Shown here: one piece after another, positions 27,461 through 35,931 of the stretch
Position numbering within the stretch: position 1 is the first letter of the stretch
Layout of the letters: every line of letters starts with the position of its first letter
Assembly: GCA_016191285.1 (NCBI GenBank)
Contig: JACPPA010000012.1
Location: forward strand, 280,240-344,239
Source of the DNA: Gammaproteobacteria bacterium
GTDB lineage: Bacteria > Pseudomonadota > Gammaproteobacteria > Ga0077536
Direction of reading: 5' to 3'
Length of the DNA stretch: 64,000 nucleotides
The notes under the pieces: model-generated
What the model was told of the DNA's origin: nothing
The model's database searches: none
What the model saw: only the letters and a program-made list of their open reading frames with translations
Program-made: the position numbers and the translations under genes

Positions 27461-28366
27461 TTATCCAGTCTGTTCTGGCGGTGAGGGCGCGGCCGGGGTG
27501 TCGAGCCGACGTGTCGCGTCAGCAAAATATTCCGGCTTGCCGGTGGTCCATATCTCACCCCAGTGTTGGCCCGCGCCGTCAATGGTCAGCACTTCGCCAT
27601 TGATATAGCCGCCCGGCGGCCCGCCAATAAACACCGCGGCTTCCGCGATCTGCCACGGCGAACCGACTTTTTGCATGGGATTGGTCAGAGGATATTTGCT
27701 CCGCGCTGCTTCCGAATACACCGCCCAGCCTTCGGTCTTGATCGCGCCCGGCGCGATGCAATTGACGCGGATATTGAACGGGGCCCACTCCACAGCGACC
27801 GCTTGCGAGACCGCAATAACGCCGGCGCGCGCCGCGACCGTATGGGCAACCCCATGTAAACCGCGCGGCACGACGACAATATTAACGATACTGCCCGGTT
27901 GTCCCGCCTCGCGCCATTTGCGCGCATGCGCCTGCATCATGCCCCAGGTGCCATTCAAATTGGTGTTGATGACGGTATTCCAACCTTTGTCGGAAAAATC
28001 GATCGCCGCCTGCGGGAATTGACCGCCCGCGCTGTTAATCAGCAAATCCACTTGCCCGAATCGGCCCCAGATCGTCTCGGCCGAGCGGTCGATCCACCCG
28101 CGATCACGAATATCCACCGGTTCGAAATCGACATCAAATTCGCGTTCGCGCAGGGCGTCGACCACGGCGACCAGCTTGTCTTCGTTACGACCGCAGATCA
28201 CCACGCTGGCGCCGAGTCGCGCCGCCAGCCACGCGGTCGCGCGTCCGATCCCACTGCCGCCGCCGGAGACCACGACGACTTTGCCGGTCAACAGTCCAGG
28301 CGCAAAGACCGTTGGGTGACCTGCAAGCTCCTCATTAGTGGTCGGGATGTCATCATGAGTTTCCAT
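27461..28366 (-). CDS. SDR-family oxidoreductase, acyl-CoA type
   Basis: 301 residues. Classical short-chain dehydrogenase: cofactor site 'VVSGGGSGIGRATAW' (about 33-47), 'NSAGG' motif, and a C-terminal 'GGYINGEVLTIDGAG'. The usual Tyr-x3-Lys pair is replaced: the position reads 'HTVAARAGV', so neither Tyr nor Lys is present. This is seen in 2,4-dienoyl-CoA reductase-like members, which use another mechanism. Its place after acyl-CoA dehydrogenase and enoyl-CoA hydratase genes supports action on a CoA thioester. Similar genes occur in acyclic terpene (Atu) and branched-chain degradation clusters. ATG with upstream 'agaaga'. Confidence 0.9.
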   Translation of the reverse strand: METHDDIPTTNEELAGHPTVFAPGLLTGKVVVVSGGGSGIGRATAWLAARLGASVVICGRNEDKLVAVVDALREREFDVDFEPVDIRDRGWIDRSAETIWGRFGQVDLLINSAGGQFPQAAIDFSDKGWNTVINTNLNGTWGMMQAHARKWREAGQPGSIVNIVVVPRGLHGVAHTVAARAGVIAVSQAVAVEWAPFNIRVNCIAPGAIKTEGWAVYSEAARSKYPLTNPMQKVGSPWQIAEAAVFIGGPPGGYINGEVLTIDGAGQHWGEIWTTGKPEYFADATRRLDTPAAPSPPEQTG

Positions 28367-28380
28367 ACGATCTCTTCTGT

Positions 28381-29595
28381 CTAGCGCCGCGCCAGCAATT
28401 CGCGACTGATAATCAACTTACGCACTTCGGTCGTGCCCGCGCCGATTTCCAATAGCTTAATCGAGCGGTACAGACGATTGATTTCAGCTTCCCACATGTA
28501 GCCGTAGCCACCAAAGATTTGCAGGGCTTCGTTGAGGACGAGGTTCAGGGTATTCGCGGTATACATCAGCGACGCCGCAGTCAAGGCATGAATTTCACCA
28601 CGGCCGCCACCGCCGACTTCGAGATTGTTACCTTCCGCAAGTACGCGATAACACAGCGTGCGCATGGTTTCGACCCACACATACATGTCCGCGAGCTTCG
28701 ATTGAATCATTTGGAATTCGGACAGCGGCTTGCCAAACTGTTCGCGGTTTTTGGCATAGTCGATGGCGAGATCCAACGCGCGCTCGGCAATGCCGACACA
28801 GATCGACGAAATCACGGCACGTTCGAGATCGAGCCCGCTCATCACCACCGCGACGCCGACATTTTCCAGCCCGACTAGATTCTCCGCGGGCACACGACAG
28901 TTCTCGAACACGAGTTCACCGGTCTGGCTACCGCGAAAGCCCATTTTCTTGAGTTTCTGCGCGACCCGAAAACCCGGGAAGGTGTTCTCTACGATAAACG
29001 CCGAGATCCCGTGTGGGCCGCGCTCCGGCGCGGTCTTGGCATACACCAACAAGGTGTCGGCGATCGGTCCATTGGTGATGAACATCTTGCTGCCGTTCAA
29101 GACATAAAAGCTACCATCGCGCCGCGCAGTAGTCCGCATCGAGCCGAGCGCGTCCGAGCCAGCACCGGGCTCCGTCAGACCTAACGCCCCCACTGCCTTG
29201 CCGCTGCATAAATCCGGCAAATATTTACGCCGCTGATCCTCGTTGGCGTTGCGATAAATATTGTTCAGGCAGAGATTCTCGTGCGCGATCCAAGACAGGC
29301 TCAAGGCGTAATTCCAGCGCGCCATCGCTTGGCACACCAGACCGCTCGTAAAGAAATCGAGACCCGTCCCACCGTACTCCTCGGGGACCGTGATGCCGCA
29401 GTACCCTTGCGCACCGATCTTCTCGAAGACGCCGGGCGGCCACCACTCTTCGTCATCCATACGCGGGGCCAACGGGTAGAGTTCCTTGCGCGAAAATTTG
29501 TCCGCTTCGTCCAGGATGATCTGTTGATCAGGGGTCAGGTTAAACGCGTTCGCCGACGTCTGAGCATCGGCGGCTGACGCAGTGGCATGCGACAT
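28381..29595 (-). CDS. acyl-CoA dehydrogenase, isovaleryl-/citronellyl-type
   Basis: 404 residues. FAD enzyme that desaturates acyl-CoA at the alpha-beta position and passes electrons to ETF. Signatures: 'GLTEPGAGSDALGSM', 'NGSKMFITNGPIAD', 'QTGELVFENCRVP' and 'QIFGGYGYMWEAEINR'. The catalytic base is predicted as Glu258 in 'MSGLDLER', the location used by isovaleryl-CoA dehydrogenase rather than the medium-chain type. That, and the neighbours, suggest branched or terpenoid acyl-CoA substrates. ATG 29595 has 'ggag' 8 bases upstream. 14 bases before the SDR gene. Confidence 0.95.
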   Translation of the reverse strand: MSHATASAADAQTSANAFNLTPDQQIILDEADKFSRKELYPLAPRMDDEEWWPPGVFEKIGAQGYCGITVPEEYGGTGLDFFTSGLVCQAMARWNYALSLSWIAHENLCLNNIYRNANEDQRRKYLPDLCSGKAVGALGLTEPGAGSDALGSMRTTARRDGSFYVLNGSKMFITNGPIADTLLVYAKTAPERGPHGISAFIVENTFPGFRVAQKLKKMGFRGSQTGELVFENCRVPAENLVGLENVGVAVVMSGLDLERAVISSICVGIAERALDLAIDYAKNREQFGKPLSEFQMIQSKLADMYVWVETMRTLCYRVLAEGNNLEVGGGGRGEIHALTAASLMYTANTLNLVLNEALQIFGGYGYMWEAEINRLYRSIKLLEIGAGTTEVRKLIISRELLARR

Positions 29596-29693
29596 GGGAG
29601 TCTCCAGTGCAAGAAATTCGGAGTTGCCGAGCGTTGGCCGCTGGGTGGGCGCTCGTGTTAGCCATCGACAATATTAAAACGGCCGGCCTTTGT

Positions 29694-30467
29694 CTACGCG
29701 CGGCCCTTCGCCAGAAAGGCTTCCAAGGTCGCCATGGTTTCAGGATGTTTGGCCTGAGTCGCGATCGATCGTCCTTCCAAATCGAGTTGCGACGGCAATG
29801 AATTCTCGACGCCGGCGCGAATCAGCTGCTTCAAGCGGCCACCGGCGCCGGCTGGTAGTGCAGCCAGTCCACGCACCACCTTCTCGACCTCGGCGTCGAA
29901 GTCCGCGTCGTCCACCACGCGCGCGACGATCCCGAGCCGCTGGGCTTCGTCGGCGGTGAGTGTTGGATTTGTCGCTAAAAGATCGAAAGCGCGCTGCAAG
30001 CCGATGAGCCGCGGTAAAAAATACGTCGCACCGCCATCCGGCGTAAGCCCGGAACGGGTGTAGGCGAAATTGAATCGGGCCGAACGGCTCGCAATTGCGA
30101 GATCCGACATACAGACCAGACTAAAACCACCGCCGGCTGCCATCCCGTTGACGGCCACGACGAGCGGTGCGGACAAGCGATTCAACACCAGAATCGCGGC
30201 ATGAAAATCGACGGTCATGCCGCGCACGTGGGAATCGACGCGCGCGCGTTCCGCGACGAATTCGCGCAGATTGCCGCCGACCGAAAACTGCCTGCCTTCG
30301 GCGCTGAGCACGACACACCGCAGCTCGGTCTCAATCTCGCACGCCACCGCGATGGCCCGGAATTCCTCGGTCCAGCGCTTATCGACTGCATTGTGATGGG
30401 TGGGATCGGCCAGCACGATGCGCGCAATACCGTCGGCGATCGAAAATTTGAGTTTCGTAAATTCCAT
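29694..30467 (-). CDS. enoyl-CoA hydratase/isomerase family protein
   Basis: 257 residues, crotonase fold. Oxyanion-hole segments 'FSVGGNLREF' (61-70) and 'MAAGGGFSLV' are present. The first hydratase Glu (after GGG-F) is Ser116 here, while the second acidic position falls on Asp144 in 'GLTPDGGATY', as in PaaG-like isomerases. So double-bond isomerisation or another crotonase reaction is more likely than simple hydration. Three bases after the DUF6285 gene, about 98 bases before the acyl-CoA dehydrogenase. Confidence 0.92.
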   Translation of the reverse strand: MEFTKLKFSIADGIARIVLADPTHHNAVDKRWTEEFRAIAVACEIETELRCVVLSAEGRQFSVGGNLREFVAERARVDSHVRGMTVDFHAAILVLNRLSAPLVVAVNGMAAGGGFSLVCMSDLAIASRSARFNFAYTRSGLTPDGGATYFLPRLIGLQRAFDLLATNPTLTADEAQRLGIVARVVDDADFDAEVEKVVRGLAALPAGAGGRLKQLIRAGVENSLPSQLDLEGRSIATQAKHPETMATLEAFLAKGRA

Positions 30468-30470
30468 GGC

Positions 30471-30836
30471 TTATTCCCGATGCATCGTATCCAAGTGTTC
30501 AGGTTTCGAAACACGGACCTTGTTACGCACGTGCTCAAACACCAGCGCGAAGGTTTCGTCCCAATTCGTATCGTGGCGTCCGGCGCGAATCGCTTGCGCA
30601 AGGTCGGTATAGGCGTCGGGCAAGATCACCGGCTTCCTGCAAAACGCCGCCAAGCGCTGTTCTTCCGCCGCGTTCAGCGCGGCACCGGCCCCTAACTCGC
30701 GTTCAGCGACCGCCAGTAAATAACTCACACACATGGCGTGATAGCGATCCTTATCTGGCACGCGATCGGTAATGTCGTCCACGAATTCGCGCACCGTGCG
30801 GAGCAGTTCGGTGAGTTGCGGGAGATCTTGACTCAT
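30471..30836 (-). CDS. DUF6285-domain protein
   Basis: 121 residues from ATG 30836. Mostly helical and acidic: 'LLRTVREFVDDITDRVPDKD', 'YHAMCVSYLLAVAERELG' and 'FEHVRNKVRVSKPEHL'. I recognise it as the DUF6285 group, which to my knowledge usually stands beside an APH-type phosphotransferase and acyl-CoA dehydrogenase genes, exactly as here. Function unknown. The first dozen codons of this gene are copied twice, in degenerate form, in the repeat array directly upstream (30849-31226). The possible start four codons upstream lacks support. Confidence 0.85.
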   Translation of the reverse strand: MSQDLPQLTELLRTVREFVDDITDRVPDKDRYHAMCVSYLLAVAERELGAGAALNAAEEQRLAAFCRKPVILPDAYTDLAQAIRAGRHDTNWDETFALVFEHVRNKVRVSKPEHLDTMHRE

Positions 30837-30851
30837 GCAGTGACCCAATCT

Positions 30852-31172
30852 TGTGGAAGTGACTTTAGTCGCGAATGGTCGGGCCGTTCGAAATTCGCAG
30901 CTAAAGCTGCTCCCACATTCGAACTGTCGCGGCGCAGAATGACGATGCGAAGCAGTTCTGAAAGTAGAGAAAGATCTTGGCTCACGCAGTGGCCCAATCT
31001 TGTGGGAGCGACTTCAGTCGCGAACGGGCGGTTCGTTTGGGATTCGCGATGCGAAGCAGTTCTGAAAGTAGAGAAAGATCTTGGCTCACGCAGTGGCCCA
31101 ATCTTGTGGGAGCGACTTTAGTCGCGAACGGGCGGTTCGTTTGGGATTCGCGGCTAAAGCCGCTCCCACATA
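30852..31172. repeat. tandem 104-base repeat with REP-like pairs, derived from the DUF6285 gene start
   Basis: Two near-identical units begin at 30944 and 31048 ('gatgcgaagcagttctgaaa'), 104 bases apart. Each contains 'agatcttggctcacgcagtg' and a REP half 'tgtgggagcgact'. A diverged third version is the start of the DUF6285 gene itself ('agatcttgactcatgcagtg' near 30824), so the units look copied from that gene's 5' end. REP-like inverted pairs lie at 30852-30917 and 31104-31170. The rest of the 378-base gap 30849-31226 holds no gene. Confidence 0.85.
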
Positions 31173-31226
31173 CGAACGACCGCGGCGCAGAATGGATGAA
31201 CTAGGCGGGTTCATTGCGACATCGCG

Positions 31227-32240
31227 CTAGCTGTAATGGCCGAGCAGGGTCATCATCATGTCGTATTCAATGAGGCAGGTATTGCGCCCGCAGGCAGCAA
31301 ACGCGGGCGAGCGCCGGACTCCCGTCCAGTGTCCATGCACCTGCATGATGTTGAGCACGATCCAACGCACGAAGCCAAAGACTTCCCACCACTTCACTGC
31401 CTCGGGGTCGACCCGTTCGCCGCCCGCGACTTCGTACGCCCGATATAACTCGGCGCGCGTGGTCAAACCACCGGCCGGCTTATCGATATGGCCGAAGCGC
31501 CACGAGCGCAGACACAACCAGCCAAATTCCTCCATCGGGTCCCCCAAATGCGCACATTCCCAGTCCAGTACCGCACGGATCCCTTCCGGCCCCATGATCA
31601 GATTTCCGTTCCGGAAGTCGCCATGCAACAGACGCCGCGACGATCGCGCCGGCCGGTGCCGCTCAAGCCAGCGGACCGCAAGTTCGACCGCCGGGTGCGC
31701 TTCGCCGTAGTAATCGAGCCGCGCTAGTTGCGCGGCAAGCGCATCCTGACTATCGGTGGTGGTCGCGAGAAACTCCGCGCGCTTGAGGCCCACGGCATGC
31801 AGGTGAGCCAGAATTTCACCCGCTTGTCGTGCGAAATTGGCGCGCGCATCGGCGTAGCGTGAATCCGTTAGCAACCGTCGCGGTAAGGTCTCGCCGTCAA
31901 CAAAGCCAACGACGTAGCCGCGATCGAGATTATCGACCTCTTCAAATTCAAACACCGGTTCGGGGATTGGAATCCCTTGCGCCTGCGCCAAGCGCAACAC
32001 TTGGAATTGGGCATGCGGCGCGATGAAGGGGCTGTGATCGAGGCGGTAGGTTTCTTGTCTAAACACCAGCCGCCGGCGCGCACTGCCCTCGACCAAATCG
32101 AACAACAGCGTACGATTCGAACCGCCCAAGGTCGCGACCGCGAGGTTGTCGAGCTCGGCGCCGCTACCGAAACGGCGCTGCACGGCCACGCGCAGGCGCG
32201 CGACAATTTCATCCGGCGCCGGTTTATCGGAAGCAGCCAA
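31227..32240 (-). CDS. APH-family phosphotransferase (acyl-CoA-dehydrogenase-associated type)
   Basis: 337 residues, protein-kinase-like fold. Catalytic loop 'LLHGDFRNGNLIM' (Asp as base) and metal-binding 'VLDWECAHLGDPMEEFGWL' (in parts). N-terminal nucleotide region 'LGGSNRTLLFDLV'. It resembles the kinase-like domain of ACAD10/ACAD11, which phosphorylates hydroxyacyl-CoA intermediates so they can be dehydrated; that role is inferred from family and neighbours. Antibiotic resistance is unlikely in this setting. Six bases after the first lipocalin-like gene, so same operon. Confidence 0.9.
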   Translation of the reverse strand: MAASDKPAPDEIVARLRVAVQRRFGSGAELDNLAVATLGGSNRTLLFDLVEGSARRRLVFRQETYRLDHSPFIAPHAQFQVLRLAQAQGIPIPEPVFEFEEVDNLDRGYVVGFVDGETLPRRLLTDSRYADARANFARQAGEILAHLHAVGLKRAEFLATTTDSQDALAAQLARLDYYGEAHPAVELAVRWLERHRPARSSRRLLHGDFRNGNLIMGPEGIRAVLDWECAHLGDPMEEFGWLCLRSWRFGHIDKPAGGLTTRAELYRAYEVAGGERVDPEAVKWWEVFGFVRWIVLNIMQVHGHWTGVRRSPAFAACGRNTCLIEYDMMMTLLGHYS

Positions 32241-32245
32241 GGTAT

Positions 32246-33247
32246 TTATAACGGATAGCCGACCGGCACGCCGTTCTCGATCATTTCGATATACTCGGTC
32301 ATGCCGCTGCCGGACCGCTTACCCCATCGCCATTGCGTGAAGCCTTCGGCGATCCGCGATTCAAGCGTCACACCCTGTTCTTGACGACGATTGCGCAACG
32401 GCAGCAGCGTGGTGACTTCGCCTTCAATGCGAACCGCACGACGCGCGGTCCGCACGCCAAGGAGAACCGCGCGTGGGTCTTTCGCCGCGGTCCACTCGGT
32501 CCACACATCGAGATCGATAATCTCTTCGTAGTCACCATCGTACTGCAGCACGCCGCAACGCCGTGTCATCCCTTGGCGATCCGTGATCTTGAGCAACATA
32601 AAACCACGGTCAGCACCGAAATTCGCGATGAATAGGCGATAAAAATAAATATTGGTCCAGAATCGCGGTCCCCAGGAATGGTCACGCCAGCCGAAACCAT
32701 CCAGCGCGAGGGTTTCATCGCCGACCTTAATGTGACCCTGCACCGCTGTGTGCTGATTGAAATGGCCCAAGGAAAAATTGCGGCCATACATGGTTTCTTG
32801 CGCGGCACTCTCCGGTTCACCGCCATGAAGGGGCGAGACGCCAACGGCATCCACTTTCACTTCACAAGCGCGGCGCGGCGCGTTGGCGAAGACCGCGCGC
32901 GGATCGCGCATGGCTGCGGGATCGTTCAGCACCATGACCTCGCCGCTGTAGTGCATGCCGACTCGTTTGAACGGAGTCTGCACCGCATAGCTCAGACCGC
33001 CCGCGGCGTGGCGTTCGTTAGTGGTAATGGGCGGACGCTGAAACTGACACGCCACGCGGCCACCGGGCAAATACAGACAAACCGAGAGTTCCGCATAGCC
33101 TTCGTTGACCCGATTACCGAGCCGCATCCAGCCGCCGAAGCTGCCATCGCGATGGAACGCGTTGACATAGACACTCTCGTTGAAATTGGTGTCTGCGGTC
33201 GGTACATGACTGTATTCGTCAGCGTGTGCAAGACGGAATCCGCTCAT
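32246..33247 (-). CDS. lipocalin-like (CrtC/AttH-type, DUF7064/7065-like) protein, copy A
   Basis: 333 residues. Shares its whole length with copy B upstream and aligns almost without gaps: 'FGGWMRLGNRVNEGYAEL', 'CQFQRPPI', 'SLGHFNQHTAV', 'GWRDHSWGPR', 'NFGADRG' and 'MTEYIEM'. The 'DHSWG' motif and beta-rich pattern recall CrtC/AttH hydratase-like lipocalins, though the match is by motif only. The closest label I recall is the DUF7064/DUF7065 pair. No signal peptide, so cytosolic. A role in processing a hydrophobic substrate is inferred from the catabolic operon. Good ribosome binding site 'aggagg' before the ATG. Confidence 0.85.
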   Translation of the reverse strand: MSGFRLAHADEYSHVPTADTNFNESVYVNAFHRDGSFGGWMRLGNRVNEGYAELSVCLYLPGGRVACQFQRPPITTNERHAAGGLSYAVQTPFKRVGMHYSGEVMVLNDPAAMRDPRAVFANAPRRACEVKVDAVGVSPLHGGEPESAAQETMYGRNFSLGHFNQHTAVQGHIKVGDETLALDGFGWRDHSWGPRFWTNIYFYRLFIANFGADRGFMLLKITDRQGMTRRCGVLQYDGDYEEIIDLDVWTEWTAAKDPRAVLLGVRTARRAVRIEGEVTTLLPLRNRRQEQGVTLESRIAEGFTQWRWGKRSGSGMTEYIEMIENGVPVGYPL

Positions 33248-33301
33248 TGCTCCTCCTTAAAAAATCGGTCAGACGGGTAAACGCGGGGCGACAAAACCGG
33301 G

Positions 33302-34303
33302 CTACAGGGGATAGCCAGCTGGCACACCGTCGTTCAAGACTTCGACATATTCGGTCATGCCGTAACCGACACGGCCGTCCCAGTTGAGCTCAGTGAAGCT
33401 TTCGGCGATTCGCGATTCGACGATCTCCTCGCCGTAGGCGCGTCGATTGCGTAAGGGGGCGCACTTGAGGATGCGGCCCGTGATGCGCGCGCAGCGTTTC
33501 GCGGTGCGCACACCGAGCTGAAACGCGGTGGGATCGCGCTCACTGGTCCAGTCGTTAAACACGTCAAGATCGGTAATTTCTTCGTAGTTGTTATCGACCA
33601 TGAGGACGCCGCCGCGACGGACGCGGCCGTCACGATTCGCGATCTTCAGCAACATGAGTCCACGATCGGCGCCAAAATTCGCCATGTACAAACGGTCGAA
33701 TAAGATGTTCTGCCATAGGCGCGGTCCCCACGAATGGTCGCGCCAGCCGTAGCCATTGAAGGTCCAGTGTTCGGATCCGATGCTAACGTTGCCAGTCACC
33801 GCCGTATGCTGATTGAAATGACCCAACGAGAAGTCGCGACCATACAGCGTGTCTTGGTTCGGATCCGTGGGCAGGCCGCCATGCACCGGCGACAGGGCAT
33901 GATGCTCCCAGCGCACGTCAGCATTAACGCGCGGCGCCTGCCCGAACAAGGTCTTTGGATCGCGGAACATCCCAGGATCGGCCACCAACAGGAGCTCACC
34001 CACATAGCGCATCGAAAGATGGCGCAGGGGTTCGTGAACGGTGACGCTTAAGCCGCCAGCGCTAAAGGCCGAGTTATCCGCGATCGGCGGACGTTGAAAC
34101 TGACATGCAATGCGTCCGTCCGCCAGATACAGACACACCGCGAGTTCGGCGTAACCTTCGTTTACACGGTTGCCGAGCCGCATCCAGCCGCCAAATTTCT
34201 GCGTGTGGTCGAAAGCGTTCATATACACGCTTTCGTTGAAATGCGGTTCGGCGGTCGGTGGGTGCGGATATTCGTCGTGTGGACTTAGCGCGTAGGAATG
34301 CAT
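33302..34303 (-). CDS. lipocalin-like (CrtC/AttH-type, DUF7064/7065-like) protein, copy B
   Basis: 333 residues, same length as copy A, from which it is separated by 54 bases. Shares the 'RDHSWGPR', 'NFGADRG', 'GHFNQHTAV' and 'APLRNRR' blocks. The two differ most in the segment around residues 95-140, a place to look for different substrate preferences. First gene of the minus-strand catabolic run that continues through the phosphotransferase, DUF6285, hydratase, dehydrogenase and SDR genes; the promoter should lie in 34304-34656. Confidence 0.85.
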   Translation of the reverse strand: MHSYALSPHDEYPHPPTAEPHFNESVYMNAFDHTQKFGGWMRLGNRVNEGYAELAVCLYLADGRIACQFQRPPIADNSAFSAGGLSVTVHEPLRHLSMRYVGELLLVADPGMFRDPKTLFGQAPRVNADVRWEHHALSPVHGGLPTDPNQDTLYGRDFSLGHFNQHTAVTGNVSIGSEHWTFNGYGWRDHSWGPRLWQNILFDRLYMANFGADRGLMLLKIANRDGRVRRGGVLMVDNNYEEITDLDVFNDWTSERDPTAFQLGVRTAKRCARITGRILKCAPLRNRRAYGEEIVESRIAESFTELNWDGRVGYGMTEYVEVLNDGVPAGYPL

Positions 34304-34483
34304 GGCGCGGTGGTATCACCAATAAATAAAGCGAACCTGAATCCTAACGAGCTTACGCATTTAACGCCACGCTAAATTTACGAAATCCGGATTGACCCCG
34401 TCGGCTGCGCTCCTTACGATTCCTGTTACACTTTTGGGGGAGCGATTTCAATCGCGGATTCTCAACGACAAGCATTGGCTCCT

Positions 34484-34550
34484 ATGTGGGAGCGGCTTTA
34501 GCCGCGAATCTTTAGTAAAGTCCTATTCGCGACTAAAGTCGCTCCCACAA
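34484..34550. repeat. REP/BIME-like inverted pair
   Basis: 'tgtgggagcggctttagccg' followed about 30 bases later by its inverted partner 'gactaaagtcgctcccacaa'. A single diverged unit lies just before it (about 34437-34456). These sit in the 353-base gap 34304-34656 between divergent genes, which otherwise must hold both promoters; no convincing -35/-10 pair was recognised. Confidence 0.8.
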
Positions 34551-34656
34551 AGGCGGCGGTCGTCACCATGGTCTAACCACCAGCTATTGAAGCATCCGAG
34601 TTGCCTGCGCGCGGTGCTGGTGTTTCGGCAGTCTATTTCTAACCGGGGAGGAAATT

Positions 34657-35679
34657 ATGCGTTTCGGGTTTATGGAAGATTTTCGAAATCCGGTGAAATG
34701 GCGACGCCCATTCCCCGCGTTCTATCGCGACATCCTCGATCAAATCGTGCGCGCCGAGGAGTTGGGGTACGACAACGTCTGGCTGACGGAGCATCATTTC
34801 ACCGAGGATGGTTACAATCCGGCGCTGATGCCGACCGCGACCGCAATCGCCGCGCGCACCAGTCGCATTCGTATCGGTAGTTTCATCTTGTTATTGCCGT
34901 TTATTCATCCGGTGCGCGCGGCCGAAGATCTGGCCTGCGCCGACATCATCTCGAACGGCCGCATCGACTACGGCATCGGCCAAGGCTATTCCTATCACGA
35001 ATGGAATGCGTTCTGCATGAACCGGAGCGAGCGCGGCGTACGCATGCGTGAAGGCATCGACTTGATGACCAAGCTCTTCACCGAAGAGAAAGTGACGTTC
35101 AACGGCAAATTCACGCAAGTGAAGGAGATGACGCTATCGCCCAAACCGGTGCAAAAACCCTATCCGCCCATTTGGATCGGTGCGCGCGGACCGAAAGCGG
35201 TTAAACGCGCCGCCGAGATGGGCTATCACTTGATGGCGACCTTGGGACCCGATCCCGCGCCGCTCTACCTCGAGACGCTCAAAGCGACCGGGCGCAATCC
35301 GGCGGATTTCAAAATTTGTCAGTTGCGCATGGTGTACTGCGCGGAAACGGAAGATAAAGCCTGGGAAGAATGCCAGCATCATCTGTTCCATTTATTCGAT
35401 TTCTATCAGGACATCCTCGCCGAAGCCAATGACGCCGAAGGCGATGATCAGCCGCTGCCGGTCACGCGCGCGGAAGACATCCGGCATTCGCCATTGGCAG
35501 AAGGCTTAATGATCGGTACGCCCGATCAGGTGGCGCGCAAGATGGATAAATTCTGCCAATCGTATACGTGCACCGACTTCATCATGGACTGCCAGTTTCC
35601 AGGTCTTGATCCGAAAAAAGGCACGCGATCATTGGAGTTGTTCGCGAAGGAAGTGATGCCGGCGTTGCGGAGCCGGTAA
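34657..35679 (+). CDS. luciferase-like monooxygenase (LLM class flavin-dependent oxidoreductase)
   Basis: 340 residues, TIM-barrel of the bacterial luciferase family. Seen: 'QIVRAEELGYDNVWLTEHHF', 'ATAIAARTSRIRIGS', 'DIISNGRIDYGIGQGY', 'PPIWIGARGPKAVKRAAEMG' and 'GTPDQVARKMD'. Such enzymes use FMN or F420 to oxidise or reduce hydrophobic substrates; which cofactor is not clear. It begins 12 bases after a strong 'ggggagg'. It is the only plus-strand gene in this catabolic region and diverges from copy B of the lipocalin-like gene. It differs clearly from the other two LLM genes (58457, 62795). Confidence 0.92.
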   Translation: MRFGFMEDFRNPVKWRRPFPAFYRDILDQIVRAEELGYDNVWLTEHHFTEDGYNPALMPTATAIAARTSRIRIGSFILLLPFIHPVRAAEDLACADIISNGRIDYGIGQGYSYHEWNAFCMNRSERGVRMREGIDLMTKLFTEEKVTFNGKFTQVKEMTLSPKPVQKPYPPIWIGARGPKAVKRAAEMGYHLMATLGPDPAPLYLETLKATGRNPADFKICQLRMVYCAETEDKAWEECQHHLFHLFDFYQDILAEANDAEGDDQPLPVTRAEDIRHSPLAEGLMIGTPDQVARKMDKFCQSYTCTDFIMDCQFPGLDPKKGTRSLELFAKEVMPALRSR

Positions 35680-35690
35680 GCTGAGCTTGA

Positions 35691-35764
35691 AAATTCGCGG
35701 ATAAATCCGCTCCCACGGGAAGAGGCTCCTAGTTGCCTGTGGGAGCAGCTTTAGCTGCGAATCT
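35691..35764. repeat. REP/BIME-like inverted pair
   Basis: 'attcgcggataaatccgctc' and the inverted partner 'tgtgggagcagctttagctg' directly after the LLM gene stop. Position suits a transcript 3'-end structure. Confidence 0.75.
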
Positions 35765-35812
35765 TCTTGCCGGTAAATCCGCCCCTAATGCATAGGCTGC
35801 CTTATTAGGGAA

Positions 35813-35931
35813 ACTCTGAATAAGTCCCTCCTGGACTTTTCAGAGTACGGAAAACAAAAAGTGTGATTTTTGTTTTCCTTCATTTTCAACGGTCTGCGAC
35901 CATTGAAAATGGCGGCACATCCCTGTGCCGC
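35813..35931. repeat. chain of four adjacent perfect or near-perfect hairpins
   Basis: Four stem-loops stand end to end in 119 bases. 35813-35846: 14-bp stem with one bulged T and loop 'ctcct'. 35849-35878: 12-bp perfect stem, 'ggaaaacaaaaa' against its complement. 35881-35911: 9+3-bp stem, 'cattttcaa' against 'ttgaaaatg'. 35912-35931: 8-bp perfect stem 'gcggcaca' with 4-base loop. The third contains the stop codon of the CaiB gene and the fourth its preceding codons. The outer sequence 'gggaaactctgaataagtcc' resembles an insertion-sequence end; a partial copy occurs at 49511. Confidence 0.85.

Noticed and set aside
30944..31150. CRISPR or tandem-gene array
   Set aside because: Only two 104-base units are present and they are explained by duplication of the adjacent gene start with a REP unit.
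31227..32240. Aminoglycoside resistance gene
   Set aside because: APH fold only; the operon context of acyl-CoA metabolism and the ACAD10/11-like motifs favour a catabolic kinase.
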